From contig JAROAZ010000011.1 of the NCBI GenBank assembly GCA_029432775.1, positions 62,001 through 126,000 on the forward strand: a DNA stretch of 64,000 bases, written 5' to 3'. The position numbers and the translations under genes were made by a program. This DNA comes from Pontiellaceae bacterium B12227 (GTDB lineage: Bacteria > Verrucomicrobiota > Kiritimatiellia > Kiritimatiellales > Pontiellaceae). The notes under the pieces are model-generated. The model was not told the origin of the DNA, did not search any database, and was given only the letters and a program-made list of their open reading frames with translations. Shown piece after piece: positions 34,843 to 44,323 of the stretch (positions within the stretch are counted from its first letter, which is position 1; the number at the start of each line of letters is the position of its first letter).

Positions 34843-36303
34843 ATGAACTTTGAACCAACGTGGGAATCTCTGCGGCAGTATGAATGTCCGGACTGGTTCC
34901 GGGACGCAAAATTTGGAATTTGGGCGCACTGGGGGCCGCAGGCGGTTCCAATGGCCGGGGACTGGTATGCGCGTCAGATGTATATGCAGGGACACCCGCA
35001 TTATGAACACCATGTTAAACACTATGGCCATCCGTCTGAATTCGGCTTTAAGGATATTCTGCCCCTTTGGAAGGCAGAGGATTTTGAACCGGTAAAACTG
35101 ATCGATTTATATAAGAAGGCAGGAGCTCGCTATTTCACGACCTGTGCCGTTCACCACGACAACTTTGACTGCTGGGATTCCAGGCACAACAAGTGGAACT
35201 CGGTTAACATGGGGCCGAAGAAGGACATTGTCGGCCTCTGGGAGAAAGCTGCTCGGGCTGCGGGGCTGCGCTTCGGGATCACCGAGCACCATGAACGTTC
35301 CTACAGCTGGTTCAACACGAATAAGGGGTGTGATTCAGCAGGGCCGCTCAAGGGCGTGCCCTACGATGGAGCCAATCCCGCGTATCAGGATTACTATTAT
35401 GAGCCTCATTCCGATACGTCACACGAGTATCCGAAAAATCCACCCATTGCATTCATTGAAAACTGGGCGGAACGCGTTGCAGATTTTATCGAAAAGTATC
35501 AGCCGGATCTGATCTATACGGACGGCGGAATTCCCTTTGGTGAATATGGTCGTCGCATGCTGGCGAACTATTACAACCAGTCGCTGAAGTGGCATGATGG
35601 TCTCATGGATGTGGTCTACAACTACAAGGATGGAGGGATGTATCCGGAGGCAGAGGGGGCGGATGTGAATCTCTATGGGGATTTCGTGGAAGGTGTCGGT
35701 GTGGTCGACCTCGAGCGCGGCGTGGTGGATGATATTCAATCCGAGCCGTGGCAGACCGATACGTGCATTGGCGGCTGGTATTACGATAAGAACGTGATCT
35801 ACAAAACGGCGGCTGAAGTAATTCAGATGCTGGCGGATATCGTAAGTAAGAACGGCAATCTGCTGCTGAATGTTCCGCTGATGCCAAACGGGCGTCTGGA
35901 TGATGAAGAAATGAAGGTTGTCCGGGAAATCGGCGACTGGATGCAGGTGAATGGAGAGGCGGTCTATGAAACCCGGCCTTGGAAACGGTTTGGTGAGGGG
36001 CCGACCCGTGCGCAGGCCGGGCACATGCGTGAGAAGCAGAAACTGAACTACACCTGTCAGGATTTCCGGTTTACGTCCCGGGGAAATATCATTTATGCGA
36101 TCGGTATGCAGACCCCGGAGGGCGGAGCACAGGTGACGGTGGACAGCTTGGGATCCGGTTTCCTTGGGGACCGCATCCAGAGCGTCGAAATCCTAGGCAG
36201 CGGGGAGCCGGTTGAATGGACTCAGGGTGAGCACTGCCTTTCTTTAACCACACCGCAGCACGCGCTTGCCGGTCCATGCTTTGCGGTGAAAGTCAGCCTT
36301 TAA
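34843..36303 (+). CDS. GH29 alpha-L-fucosidase
   Basis: A 486-residue GH29 enzyme. Motifs: KFGIWAHWGPQAVP near residue 22, AVHHDNFDCWDS near 103, and predicted nucleophile Asp227 in LIYTDGG. It lacks a signal peptide and is probably cytosolic, unlike the lipoproteins at 13876 and 36635. The sequence is of the type with a long insertion around residues 155-200 (YEPHSDTSHEY), also common in fucosidases of marine bacteria. A C-terminal beta-sandwich occupies about 395-486. It sits in the operator G unit between the sulfatase and the small protein at 36320. Confidence 0.93.
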   Translation: MNFEPTWESLRQYECPDWFRDAKFGIWAHWGPQAVPMAGDWYARQMYMQGHPHYEHHVKHYGHPSEFGFKDILPLWKAEDFEPVKLIDLYKKAGARYFTTCAVHHDNFDCWDSRHNKWNSVNMGPKKDIVGLWEKAARAAGLRFGITEHHERSYSWFNTNKGCDSAGPLKGVPYDGANPAYQDYYYEPHSDTSHEYPKNPPIAFIENWAERVADFIEKYQPDLIYTDGGIPFGEYGRRMLANYYNQSLKWHDGLMDVVYNYKDGGMYPEAEGADVNLYGDFVEGVGVVDLERGVVDDIQSEPWQTDTCIGGWYYDKNVIYKTAAEVIQMLADIVSKNGNLLLNVPLMPNGRLDDEEMKVVREIGDWMQVNGEAVYETRPWKRFGEGPTRAQAGHMREKQKLNYTCQDFRFTSRGNIIYAIGMQTPEGGAQVTVDSLGSGFLGDRIQSVEILGSGEPVEWTQGEHCLSLTTPQHALAGPCFAVKVSL

Positions 36304-36319
36304 GTTCAGCAGGGAACAT

Positions 36320-36580
36320 ATGAATAATAACCTCATTTTCGTATTGTTGCTCGGCGCAGCTGTGAACGGGTTGGCGGAAGATGACCGATTCATGGTTTTC
36401 ACAGATCGGAAGTTTCTACATCTCTTCATGCTCGGTAAGCCGCCGGTCGGGATCGACATTAAAATCCGTGGTTCGGGAAGCGGCTATATTGCCGGAGCGA
36501 ACCACGATTCGATTCTGGTGGAGACTCCGGTTGAAAATGTATTGGCAATGTTTGATGCCATTGAGGAATACAGCATTTAA
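36320..36580 (+). CDS. Small secreted protein derived from a GH29 C-terminal domain
   Basis: 86 residues: a signal peptide (about 1-19, VNGLAED) and then a segment that aligns with the C-terminal beta-domain of the next gene's fucosidase: DDRFMVFTDRKFLHLFMLGKP here against GRFLRSKDGKFLYLIMLGKP there, both followed by VG..I.IR. About 14 residues in the middle of that domain are missing. ATG 36320 follows CAGGGA. It is either a remnant of a duplicated fucosidase gene, with most of the catalytic part deleted and the signal peptide joined to the tail, or a kept free-standing beta-domain. The intact frame, signal peptide and RBS favour some expression. Confidence 0.55.
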   Translation: MNNNLIFVLLLGAAVNGLAEDDRFMVFTDRKFLHLFMLGKPPVGIDIKIRGSGSGYIAGANHDSILVETPVENVLAMFDAIEEYSI

Positions 36581-36634
36581 ATCATGGTATGGGTTAAACG
36601 AATGAAGAGTTTCAGGAGTCGGAAGGGGATAGAT

Positions 36635-38155
36635 ATGAAGGTCGGACCGTATGCGAAATACATTTTCAGTAGTGGAGTATTAATGCTCCTGATGGGATTA
36701 AGCTCTTCATGTAGTACAGTTGATAGCGCCGAGTATAAAGCCGATTGGGACTCGCTTTCCCATCACGAGGCCGCACCGGAGTGGTTTGCCGATGCCAAGC
36801 TGGGGATCTACTTTACCTGGGGCGTGTACACGGTGCCGGCGTTTCATAACGAATGGTATCCGTGGCACATGTACCGCAGTGATGGGCATGCGGTTGAGAA
36901 GCACCATCGCGAAACCTATGGGGATCCGAAGTATTTCAACTACCACGACTTTGTTCCGATGTTCAAGGCCGAGCAGTTCGATGCAGATGAATGGGCCAAA
37001 CTGTTCAGGGAGGCCGGCGCTAAATTTGCCGGCCCCTGCGCGCAGCACCACGACGGCTTTGCCCTGTGGAAGAGTGCAGTTAATCCGTGGAATGCTTACG
37101 ACAAGGGGCCGAAGCAGGACCTGACCGGAGAGCTTGAAACAGCCATTAAGGGTGAGGGAATGAAATTTATCACCACGTTCCATCATGCGCGGAATGGGCA
37201 GCGTTATGCAGATGATCCGGAGCGTTGGGGCGGCTACAACAGCCACTTTACCTATCATCCTGATTATGCCACTACGTCTACGGATCCGGAACTGCGCAAG
37301 CTCTATGGAAACATGCCCGAGGACGAGTTCAATCAGTATTGGTATGACCAGCTGAAGGAAGTGGTGGATCAATATTCGCCGGACATCGTCTGGTTTGATT
37401 CCTGGCTGGACCTGATTCCGGCGGAGTATCGACAGCGGTTTGCGGCGTATTACCTGAATGAGGCCGCGAAGAAAAATCAGGATGTGGTGCTGGCCTATAA
37501 ACAGAACGACCTGCCGAAGTCTCTGGGCGTTCTCGATATTGAGCAGGGCGGGAAAAAAGACCTGTCCGAATCCATCTGGTTGACTGATGTGACGCTGAGC
37601 ACCAAATCATGGTGCTATACGAAGGGGCAGGAATATAAACCGGCCGATCTGGTGCTCCGCAACATGATCGATGTGTGGAGCAAAAACGGCATCGTGCTGC
37701 TGAACATTTCGCCGCGGATTGATGGAACCATTCCTGATGAGCAGAAAAAGGTGCTTCGTGAAATCGGTGGCTGGATAAAAAAGCATGAAGAAGCGGTTTA
37801 TGGAACCCGGCCGTTCGATGTCTATGGATTCGGAAAAGCGAAAGCCGCTGACGGGCACTTCGGCGGCCAGTCGGCTACGGTTGAATACAGTGCACATGAC
37901 GGCCGTTTCCTGCGGTCCAAGGATGGGAAGTTTCTCTATCTGATTATGCTGGGCAAGCCGACGGTCGGCAGCGAAATTGAAATCCGGAAACTGGCGCAGC
38001 ACGACTTTTTCCCTGAGCAAGGTATTAAGCGTATTACGGTGCTCGGTACCGATACGGAAGCTGACTGGCGTTTCGGGCTGCGCAACTTTTTCCTGAAAGT
38101 GCCGGAAGCACCGATGGATGACATCGCCACCGTTTTTAAATTCGAACTTAACTAA
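36635..38155 (+). CDS. GH29 alpha-L-fucosidase, probable lipoprotein
   Basis: A 506-residue GH29 enzyme. ATG 36635 has GGAAGGGG six bases upstream and begins a hydrophobic signal with LSSSC (Cys26), an imperfect lipobox; the frame open upstream to 36584 is disregarded. Motifs: KLGIYFTWGVYTVP near residue 56, AQHHDGFALWKS near 138, and predicted nucleophile Asp255 in IVWFDSW. The C-terminal beta-domain (about 430-506) is the one partly duplicated in the preceding small gene. Ten bases separate its stop from the PL8 lyase start, so both are certainly co-transcribed. It is expected to act outside the cytosol, removing fucose branches that would block the lyase. Confidence 0.92.
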   Translation: MKVGPYAKYIFSSGVLMLLMGLSSSCSTVDSAEYKADWDSLSHHEAAPEWFADAKLGIYFTWGVYTVPAFHNEWYPWHMYRSDGHAVEKHHRETYGDPKYFNYHDFVPMFKAEQFDADEWAKLFREAGAKFAGPCAQHHDGFALWKSAVNPWNAYDKGPKQDLTGELETAIKGEGMKFITTFHHARNGQRYADDPERWGGYNSHFTYHPDYATTSTDPELRKLYGNMPEDEFNQYWYDQLKEVVDQYSPDIVWFDSWLDLIPAEYRQRFAAYYLNEAAKKNQDVVLAYKQNDLPKSLGVLDIEQGGKKDLSESIWLTDVTLSTKSWCYTKGQEYKPADLVLRNMIDVWSKNGIVLLNISPRIDGTIPDEQKKVLREIGGWIKKHEEAVYGTRPFDVYGFGKAKAADGHFGGQSATVEYSAHDGRFLRSKDGKFLYLIMLGKPTVGSEIEIRKLAQHDFFPEQGIKRITVLGTDTEADWRFGLRNFFLKVPEAPMDDIATVFKFELN

Positions 38156-38165
38156 AGGAAACAAT

Positions 38166-41100
38166 ATGAAATCCTTTGCCGTCACTCTCACATTGATTTC
38201 CATTCTTCCAATCATTGGAAATGCTTATCTTGAACCCGACAAGAGCATCGAAAGTTTCGAGGAGGGGATCCCTGTCGATATGGCCGCTAACGGCGGATCG
38301 CTAACGCTCGATACGAACCGCATGAAACACGGGAAGCAGTCCGTGAAATGGGAATGGTGCGGGAACGACCGGATTGTATTCGATACGCCGATTGGCTACC
38401 GCAAGCAGCGCAAGCTCACCGGAGACAGCGCTTCGTTGCAGCATGTTGATCCGGATGCCATGGAAATACTCGAACCACCGCACGGGTTCTTCATGTGGAT
38501 CCATAATGATGAGCCGCGCCCGCAGCGCATCCGCTTTGAGTTCGGTCGCGGGGATGAGGTCGACTGCTGGTTTGATTACAACCTGAACTTCAAGGGCTGG
38601 CGCACGGTTGCGCTGAATTATGACCGCGGCGACATGAAAGGCCTGCCGCGCGAAGATATGACCCGCCTGACCATCAATACACCCAACACCGGATCCGGCA
38701 CCTTCTTTATCGATACCATCGGGCTTGCGGTGCCCATGAACCCGCGCACCGTTAATCCCAACCCGCAGCTACCCGATATCGATCCTCACGCCCGGCTCGT
38801 CAGCCAGTACGAGCACTGCCTGTATGAATTCAGCAAGCTGACTCCGACCTTCAACCTCGAACCGCTGACCGATGAAATCGTGGCCGATTTCCGAGCATTG
38901 GAAAAACAGGTCATGCCGTACTGGTTCCCCGAGAGTGAGCGTGCGACATGGAATGATTCCAAAATCAAGGGCGTGGAGAAAAAGGTCGCCAAGCTGGAAA
39001 TCGTTCGTGACGGCGACAACATATACGGGCGTCCTCTGGTCTTCGGTAACATCATGAAGGAATATTTTTCTGAAACGGGCATTCCCAAAGACGAGCTGTA
39101 TGACGGTGTCATGAACTGGCGCTACGACTATTGCGGTACGTTGTTTCAGATTGCCCGCGCCTGGGAATTCACGCAGTCGGCGGATAACAAAGCAAAGCTC
39201 GAAGCGATGTTTATGGACGTCTTCGACTACGGGATTGATCAGGGTATGGCCGCCGGGGCAGGGCTGGGGTGGATTCACCACTATGCCTACATTATTCGCG
39301 AATACATTCCCGCTCTGTTCGTGATGCGCGAGCCGCTCGAACGTCACGGACGGCTGGACGAAGCGATCCGGGCCTGCAAATGGTTCAGCGGCTTCAATCA
39401 GGTGTATCGCGAAGATCAGGTCTATGGCTACGAAGGCCGCAAAGCCAACGATGCCGATGATATGCAGGGATTGCTGACGCTCCGCCTGCTCACGCCCATG
39501 CTGATGAAGGATTCCCCGGAAAAGGCGCGCGACCTGAAGCACTTCTCCTCCTATTTTTCCAATGTCAGTACGGCCTATGCCAATGCGCTGGACGAAACCT
39601 TTAAACCCGATGGCACGATCTTTCATCACGCCGGCCATGCCTACGGCTACGGCGGTCGCGCCATCTATGGATCGGCTCGCACGTTTGATATTCTGAAAGG
39701 CACCTCATACCAGGCTTCGGAAGACGCGGCACATCGAATCAAAAAGTGTGCACGGACGTATTTCGACGGTCTTTTCACAAAAGAAAAAATAGCCCCGAAG
39801 GCTTTCGCCTCCATCCGCTTCAGCAACTATAAAAGCGCGGCACAGTTTGCCGATATGCTGGATATCATGGGCGAGCCGTATGAGCCGCTCAACGGCTACC
39901 GGTCGCTGCCCTATACCTGCGTCGGCCTGAAGCGTCAGAAAAACGACTGGATGATTACCGCACGCACCCACAGCAAATATGTCTATCCGTTCGAAAGCTG
40001 GGGTAAAAGCTTCTTCGCGTTTCCGCTCTTCATTGCCAACGGTTATACGGATGTCTCCTATCCGGAAAGTCTCGACAGCCTGAGCCCGGGAGGGGAAAAG
40101 CCGATCTGGCATGACGGCATCGACTGGCGCCGTTATCCCGGTACGACATCTGTCCGGCTGCCCTATGAAGACATTGCCACGCGTGTCGGTGTGGTGCGTG
40201 ACGAGGGTGGGGAATATCTCTTCAGCGACCAGCCCTTTTCCGGCGGCGTGGAAACGTCCTATGGATGCGGTGTCCACACCTTTAAGTTTAAAGGGCACGA
40301 CAAGTATGGGCTGGAATCTTTCACCGGTAATAAATCGTGGTTCTTTGTCGGCAACAAAGTGGTCTGCCTCGGGTCCGATATTCAGAGCGATATCAAGCAG
40401 CATGCCGTGGAAACCACCCTGTTCCAGACGCATCTCTCCTCCACGGATGAGGCGATAACTCTGAATGGGAGATCGGTCAGCGACTTCCCGCTCAAGAAAA
40501 AGCTGGGCGCCAAAAAAGCAACGTGGCTCATTGATAACCGGGGAACGGGATATTATGTGCCGAAGGAAAGAATCAACCTGACGCGTTCCGAACAGACCAA
40601 TCCGCAGTTCCAATTTGAAGGCGAGGCCTCCGGTAACTTTGCCACCGCATGGATCGATCATGGTAAGGCGCCGAAGGACGCGGGCTATGAATATGTGCTG
40701 GTCGCCGATACGGACAAAGCGGAAATGAAAGCATTTGCCGCTAAGCCATCCGTAGAAGTGCTTCAGAAAGACAGCACCACCCACGTGGTTGCTCTGAATG
40801 ATGAGAATGCCACGGCCTATGCGGTCTACGCCGAAAAGGGCGCGGCCTTTGAGCAGGGGGCTGTGAAGAGCGTAAATAAACAGTCCACCTTCATCGTAAA
40901 GCGGGAAGGGGATAAGCTTCGGCTTTCCGTGGCTGATCCCGATCTCAATATCTACGATGGGCAGGAAGACCTGTTGCCGGACGGCACCCGCGGCGAGCTT
41001 TCCATCTACGAACGCGAATGGTTTTTCTGGCCGAGCCGTTCGACCCGGGTTCAGATTACACTCGCTGGTGAATGGAAAGTGGAAGAATTGGTTGCCCCGA

Positions 41101-41210
41101 TGGAAACCGTGAAAACCCAACCAGAGGTCCTGTCTTTCAAAGACGGGAAAACAGTGGTTGAGGTGCTCTGCCGGGATGGACTCAGCACGGAAATGGTTCT
41201 CAGCAAATAG
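38166..41210 (+). CDS. PL8 polysaccharide lyase, chondroitin-ABC-lyase type
   Basis: A 1014-residue secreted lyase (signal peptide to about residue 19, IIGNAY). It has the same layout as the lyase at 29403 without the C-terminal additions: N-terminal jelly roll with FDYNLNFKGWRTVALNYD, (alpha/alpha) catalytic domain and C-terminal beta-sandwiches. Predicted catalytic residues are His488 and Tyr495 in FHHAGHAYGY, whose spacing is exactly that of His501/Tyr508 in Proteus chondroitinase ABC, and Arg551 in SIRFSN. ATG 38166 follows AAAGGAAA; the frame to 38118 overlaps the fucosidase gene. It is the last gene of the operator G unit. Chondroitin-like substrate is inferred from family and neighbours. 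Confidence 0.9.
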   Translation: MKSFAVTLTLISILPIIGNAYLEPDKSIESFEEGIPVDMAANGGSLTLDTNRMKHGKQSVKWEWCGNDRIVFDTPIGYRKQRKLTGDSASLQHVDPDAMEILEPPHGFFMWIHNDEPRPQRIRFEFGRGDEVDCWFDYNLNFKGWRTVALNYDRGDMKGLPREDMTRLTINTPNTGSGTFFIDTIGLAVPMNPRTVNPNPQLPDIDPHARLVSQYEHCLYEFSKLTPTFNLEPLTDEIVADFRALEKQVMPYWFPESERATWNDSKIKGVEKKVAKLEIVRDGDNIYGRPLVFGNIMKEYFSETGIPKDELYDGVMNWRYDYCGTLFQIARAWEFTQSADNKAKLEAMFMDVFDYGIDQGMAAGAGLGWIHHYAYIIREYIPALFVMREPLERHGRLDEAIRACKWFSGFNQVYREDQVYGYEGRKANDADDMQGLLTLRLLTPMLMKDSPEKARDLKHFSSYFSNVSTAYANALDETFKPDGTIFHHAGHAYGYGGRAIYGSARTFDILKGTSYQASEDAAHRIKKCARTYFDGLFTKEKIAPKAFASIRFSNYKSAAQFADMLDIMGEPYEPLNGYRSLPYTCVGLKRQKNDWMITARTHSKYVYPFESWGKSFFAFPLFIANGYTDVSYPESLDSLSPGGEKPIWHDGIDWRRYPGTTSVRLPYEDIATRVGVVRDEGGEYLFSDQPFSGGVETSYGCGVHTFKFKGHDKYGLESFTGNKSWFFVGNKVVCLGSDIQSDIKQHAVETTLFQTHLSSTDEAITLNGRSVSDFPLKKKLGAKKATWLIDNRGTGYYVPKERINLTRSEQTNPQFQFEGEASGNFATAWIDHGKAPKDAGYEYVLVADTDKAEMKAFAAKPSVEVLQKDSTTHVVALNDENATAYAVYAEKGAAFEQGAVKSVNKQSTFIVKREGDKLRLSVADPDLNIYDGQEDLLPDGTRGELSIYEREWFFWPSRSTRVQITLAGEWKVEELVAPMETVKTQPEVLSFKDGKTVVEVLCRDGLSTEMVLSK

Positions 41211-41251
41211 GTGCAGTCGCCCGCGTTCGCTTAATTAAAGCATGGGTCGTG

Positions 41252-42334
41252 TCAGCGCATACGGTAGATCATGAGACTGCCGATGATATGGAAGGTGATG
41301 ATGGCGGTCCAGGCTCCGACCCAGGGAAGAATGATCATCTGCTTGGCCAGATATTCCATGGTGAACTGCATGGCATAGAAGCCGAAGAACATACCGATGG
41401 CCATCATGATGCCGGAGAGGGCTCCTTTGCGGCCGGTGTGCGCTCCGACCGGGATGCCGATGATAATCGAGATGAGGCAGATGAACGGCATGGTGAGTTT
41501 ATGGTGCAGGTCAACTTCGTCGCTATTGATGGATTCCGGAGATAGATGCTGGTGCGATTTGATGTAGTTCCAGAGTTCGAGCGAGGATTGATGAGCGGGG
41601 TCTTTGGCTTCGCCCATGAATTCTTCGGGGCGCTCTTTCAGGGAGCGCATTTCCAGTGTCTGGAAGGTTTCGGCCTTACCTTTCCGGTTGTTATTTTCAT
41701 CAAAACGTTGAATGGAGCCATCTTCGAACCACCAGCGGCGGTCGAGCCAGTGGCCTTGTGCTGCGGTAATTTTTGTTTTGTCTGAGCCGTCGGGACGCCG
41801 CTCCCGGAGGGTGACTCCTCTCATGGTGAAGGTGCGGGTGTCAAAACCGACAATGTGCCACTCATGCCCGAGCGTGGGGTTTTTGTAGGCAATGTTTTCA
41901 AAATAGACTTCGTCGGAGGCCTCTTTTTTACTCTGCAGCAGTTGATGCGCGCGGTAGGCATATTTCGGACCGGTGTATTCATTGACCACCGCCGTGAACA
42001 GAAAGCAGAAAAAGCCCATGAGCATGTAGGGTCGTACAATACGGTAGATGCTGACGCCGCTGGCGCGCATGGCCACAATTTCGCTGTGCCGGGTGAGCAT
42101 GGAGAGGCTGTATAACGTGGCGAGCATCAGGCAGATGGGCACAATGAAGATGATCATCGAGGGCAGCTGCAGGCTGTAGTAGCGGACCATCAGCATCGGC
42201 GAGGCACCGGCTTTCAGGAAATCATCCGCATTATCCATCAGATCGCCGATGATAAACAGCAGGGTGAAGGCAAACAGCAGGTAAACCAGCGGTTTGAACA
42301 GATTCATGAATAGGTGACGTGCAAGAATTTTCAT
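41252..42334 (-). CDS. LptF/LptG-family permease
   Basis: A ~360-residue inner-membrane protein of the YjgP/YjgQ (LptF/LptG) family, which with LptB extracts lipopolysaccharide for transport to the outer membrane. Three N-terminal transmembrane helices (LVYLLFAFTLLFIIGDL first), a periplasmic beta-jellyroll region (about 130-260) and three C-terminal helices (HKLTMPFICLISIIIGIPVG) are visible. The frame runs further upstream to 42421, but the ATG at 42334 (MKILARHLF) gives the family N-terminus. Sequence alone does not tell LptF from LptG. It diverges from zwf and is a housekeeping gene amid the catabolic genes. Confidence 0.88.
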   Translation of the reverse strand: MKILARHLFMNLFKPLVYLLFAFTLLFIIGDLMDNADDFLKAGASPMLMVRYYSLQLPSMIIFIVPICLMLATLYSLSMLTRHSEIVAMRASGVSIYRIVRPYMLMGFFCFLFTAVVNEYTGPKYAYRAHQLLQSKKEASDEVYFENIAYKNPTLGHEWHIVGFDTRTFTMRGVTLRERRPDGSDKTKITAAQGHWLDRRWWFEDGSIQRFDENNNRKGKAETFQTLEMRSLKERPEEFMGEAKDPAHQSSLELWNYIKSHQHLSPESINSDEVDLHHKLTMPFICLISIIIGIPVGAHTGRKGALSGIMMAIGMFFGFYAMQFTMEYLAKQMIILPWVGAWTAIITFHIIGSLMIYRMR

Positions 42335-42380
42335 AAGATATTCAACAAAAGGTAGCGGTAAAACGGGTCTATCGCAAGCG

Positions 42381-42409
42381 TTGAAAAGCATGGGAGAGCA
42401 GGGTAGTCT
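42381..42409 (+). promoter_or_regulatory. Sigma-70-like promoter of zwf
   Basis: TTGAAA (42381-42386), a 17-bp spacer and TAGTCT (42404-42409) are correctly arranged 28 bp before the zwf start codon. Confidence 0.55.
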
Positions 42410-42436
42410 GTTCTCAATCAATCAGGAGATTCAAAC

Positions 42437-43966
42437 ATGAGTTCATCAGGAATAATCGGCGAAAGCCGCGTCAATGATCCCGTCACGATCGTTATTTTCG
42501 GTGCGACGGGCGATCTGACGCACCGCAAGCTGATTCCCGCCCTTTATATTGCCTTCATTCAGGACATGCTGCCCGGCAAGTTTACCATTGTCGGTTTTGC
42601 GCGGCGCGATTATGACGATGCCGCCTTTCAGGGCATGATGGCCGAATCGATCAAGGAGTTTTCGCGAATTCCGACCGAGGATGAAGCAGTCGAACGGTTT
42701 GTGAAACATATTCACTACCATAAAGGAGACATCTCCTCCGATGCGGCCTACGATGAGCTGCGCTATAAATTTGAAGATGTGGAGCGGTTTCCGGAAAACC
42801 GCCTTTTCTACCTTTCCATCATTCCCGATCTCTTCGAAACCGCTGTCCGGTCGCTGAAGCGGTCGCGGTTGGTGGATGCGCCCGGCGGAAAACAGTGGTC
42901 GCGGGTGGTCATCGAAAAACCTTTCGGTCGCGATCTGGAAAGTGCCATCTCCCTGAATAACACGCTGTTGCAATATCTCGACGAGTCGCAGATCTATCGG
43001 ATTGACCATTATCTGGGCAAAGAAACCGTACAGAACATTCTTTCGTTCCGGTTTGCCAACGCGATTTTCGAGCCGGTTTTCAACCGGAGTTATGTGGACC
43101 ATATTCAGATAACCGCCGCCGAGACCGTCGGCATGGAAAAAGGGCGCGGCGGCTACTACGATGAGTATGGCGCGCTGCGGGATATGGTGACCAACCATCT
43201 GCTTCAGCTGCTCTGCCTTGTGACCATGGAGGCCCCCGGCGACCTTTCGGCGGAATCGATCCGGAATGAAAAGGTGAAGGTGCTCAATGCCATGAAGCTG
43301 GACGTGCGGAAGAATATTTCCGATGCCGTCTGCCGCGGCCAGTATGGCGGCGGTATGGATGAGACCGGCAAGGAGATTAAAGGCTATCTGGATGAGGACC
43401 GCATTAATCCGGACTCCGATACGGATACGTTTACGGCCATGCGGCTTTCCATTAATAACTGGCGCTGGGCCGGGGTTCCGATTCTGTTGCGCACCGGCAA
43501 GCGGATGGCAAAAAAGACCACCGAGGTCGCCGTACAGTTTAAAGTGCCGCCGCTTCAGCTTTTCCAGCAGGTGCAGTGTGAAGACGATGTCTGCGACATT
43601 ACCCGTATCAAGCCAAACACGCTCATTTTCCGGATTCAGCCGAACGAAGGCATCTTTTTAAAGGTCGGCACCAAGCGGCCCGGCATGCGCTTTGTGGTGG
43701 AAGATGTGAAAATGGACTTTTCCTATTCCGGCAAATGGCGCAATTCCCTGCCGGAAGCCTATGAACGTTTGCTGCTCGATACGCTGCACGGCGACTCAAC
43801 CCTTTTCACGCGTTCCGACGAAGTTGCGGCGGAATGGAACGTGGTGCAGCCGATCCTGGATAATCTGGACCGGCTCAAACCCTATTCCTATGAGCCGGGC
43901 GAGTGGGGAGCTCCGGAAGCGGATTGGCTTTTCCACGGCGTGGAAGGCAAATGGAGAAATAAATAG
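42437..43966 (+). CDS. zwf: Glucose-6-phosphate 1-dehydrogenase
   Basis: A 509-residue enzyme oxidising glucose 6-phosphate to 6-phosphogluconolactone with NADP+ or NAD+, the entry to the oxidative pentose phosphate pathway in the cytosol. Seen are the Rossmann motif GATGDLTHRKL near residue 20, the signature RIDHYLGKETVQN near residue 188 with its catalytic His/Lys, and FANAIFEPVFNR. The length is normal for the family. AGGAGA precedes ATG 42437. It starts a short housekeeping series with cutA (1-bp overlap) and truA. Confidence 0.97.
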   Translation: MSSSGIIGESRVNDPVTIVIFGATGDLTHRKLIPALYIAFIQDMLPGKFTIVGFARRDYDDAAFQGMMAESIKEFSRIPTEDEAVERFVKHIHYHKGDISSDAAYDELRYKFEDVERFPENRLFYLSIIPDLFETAVRSLKRSRLVDAPGGKQWSRVVIEKPFGRDLESAISLNNTLLQYLDESQIYRIDHYLGKETVQNILSFRFANAIFEPVFNRSYVDHIQITAAETVGMEKGRGGYYDEYGALRDMVTNHLLQLLCLVTMEAPGDLSAESIRNEKVKVLNAMKLDVRKNISDAVCRGQYGGGMDETGKEIKGYLDEDRINPDSDTDTFTAMRLSINNWRWAGVPILLRTGKRMAKKTTEVAVQFKVPPLQLFQQVQCEDDVCDITRIKPNTLIFRIQPNEGIFLKVGTKRPGMRFVVEDVKMDFSYSGKWRNSLPEAYERLLLDTLHGDSTLFTRSDEVAAEWNVVQPILDNLDRLKPYSYEPGEWGAPEADWLFHGVEGKWRNK

Positions 43967-44283
43967 TGGACCCCTTTTTTGTCTACGTAACCGCAAAAGA
44001 TACCGATGAGGCAAAAACGATTGCCCGAACGGTGGTGGAAGAGCGGTTGGCGGCCTGTGCGAATGTGCTCGGTTCAATTGAATCGATTTACTGGTGGGAT
44101 GGCAAATTGTGCGAAGACGAAGAGGCGGCGCTGGTACTGAAAACTTCCGCGGTTCGGAAAAAAGAGCTGATCGCCCGGATCAGGGAACTTCATTCCTACG
44201 AAACCCCGTGTATTGTCTGCCTGCCGGTTTCGGACGGTAATCCCGACTTTCTGAACTGGATCGCCGCTGAAACTGCGGAATAG
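43966..44283 (+). CDS. cutA: Divalent-cation tolerance protein CutA
   Basis: A 105-residue CutA1-type protein, a small cytosolic trimer linked to tolerance of copper and other divalent metals. Family features: FVYVTAKDTDEAKTIA, VEERLAACANV, SIYWWDGKLCEDEEAALVLKT and HSYETPCIV. The start is GTG at 43966, sharing its G with the zwf stop codon (TAGTG), so translation is coupled to zwf. Length and motifs are normal. Confidence 0.95.
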   Translation: MDPFFVYVTAKDTDEAKTIARTVVEERLAACANVLGSIESIYWWDGKLCEDEEAALVLKTSAVRKKELIARIRELHSYETPCIVCLPVSDGNPDFLNWIAAETAE

Positions 44284-44296
44284 ACTTGCTCAACCG

Positions 44297-44311
44297 TTCC
44301 AATGATTGGAA
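44297..44311. repeat. Intergenic copy of the TTCCA-R-N3-Y-TGGAA palindrome
   Basis: A copy with spacer ATGAT lies in the 40-bp gap between cutA and truA, 13 bp before the truA start. It shows that the motif is not only a by-product of protein sequence. Confidence 0.7.
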
Positions 44312-44323
44312 GTTATCCGGCCT

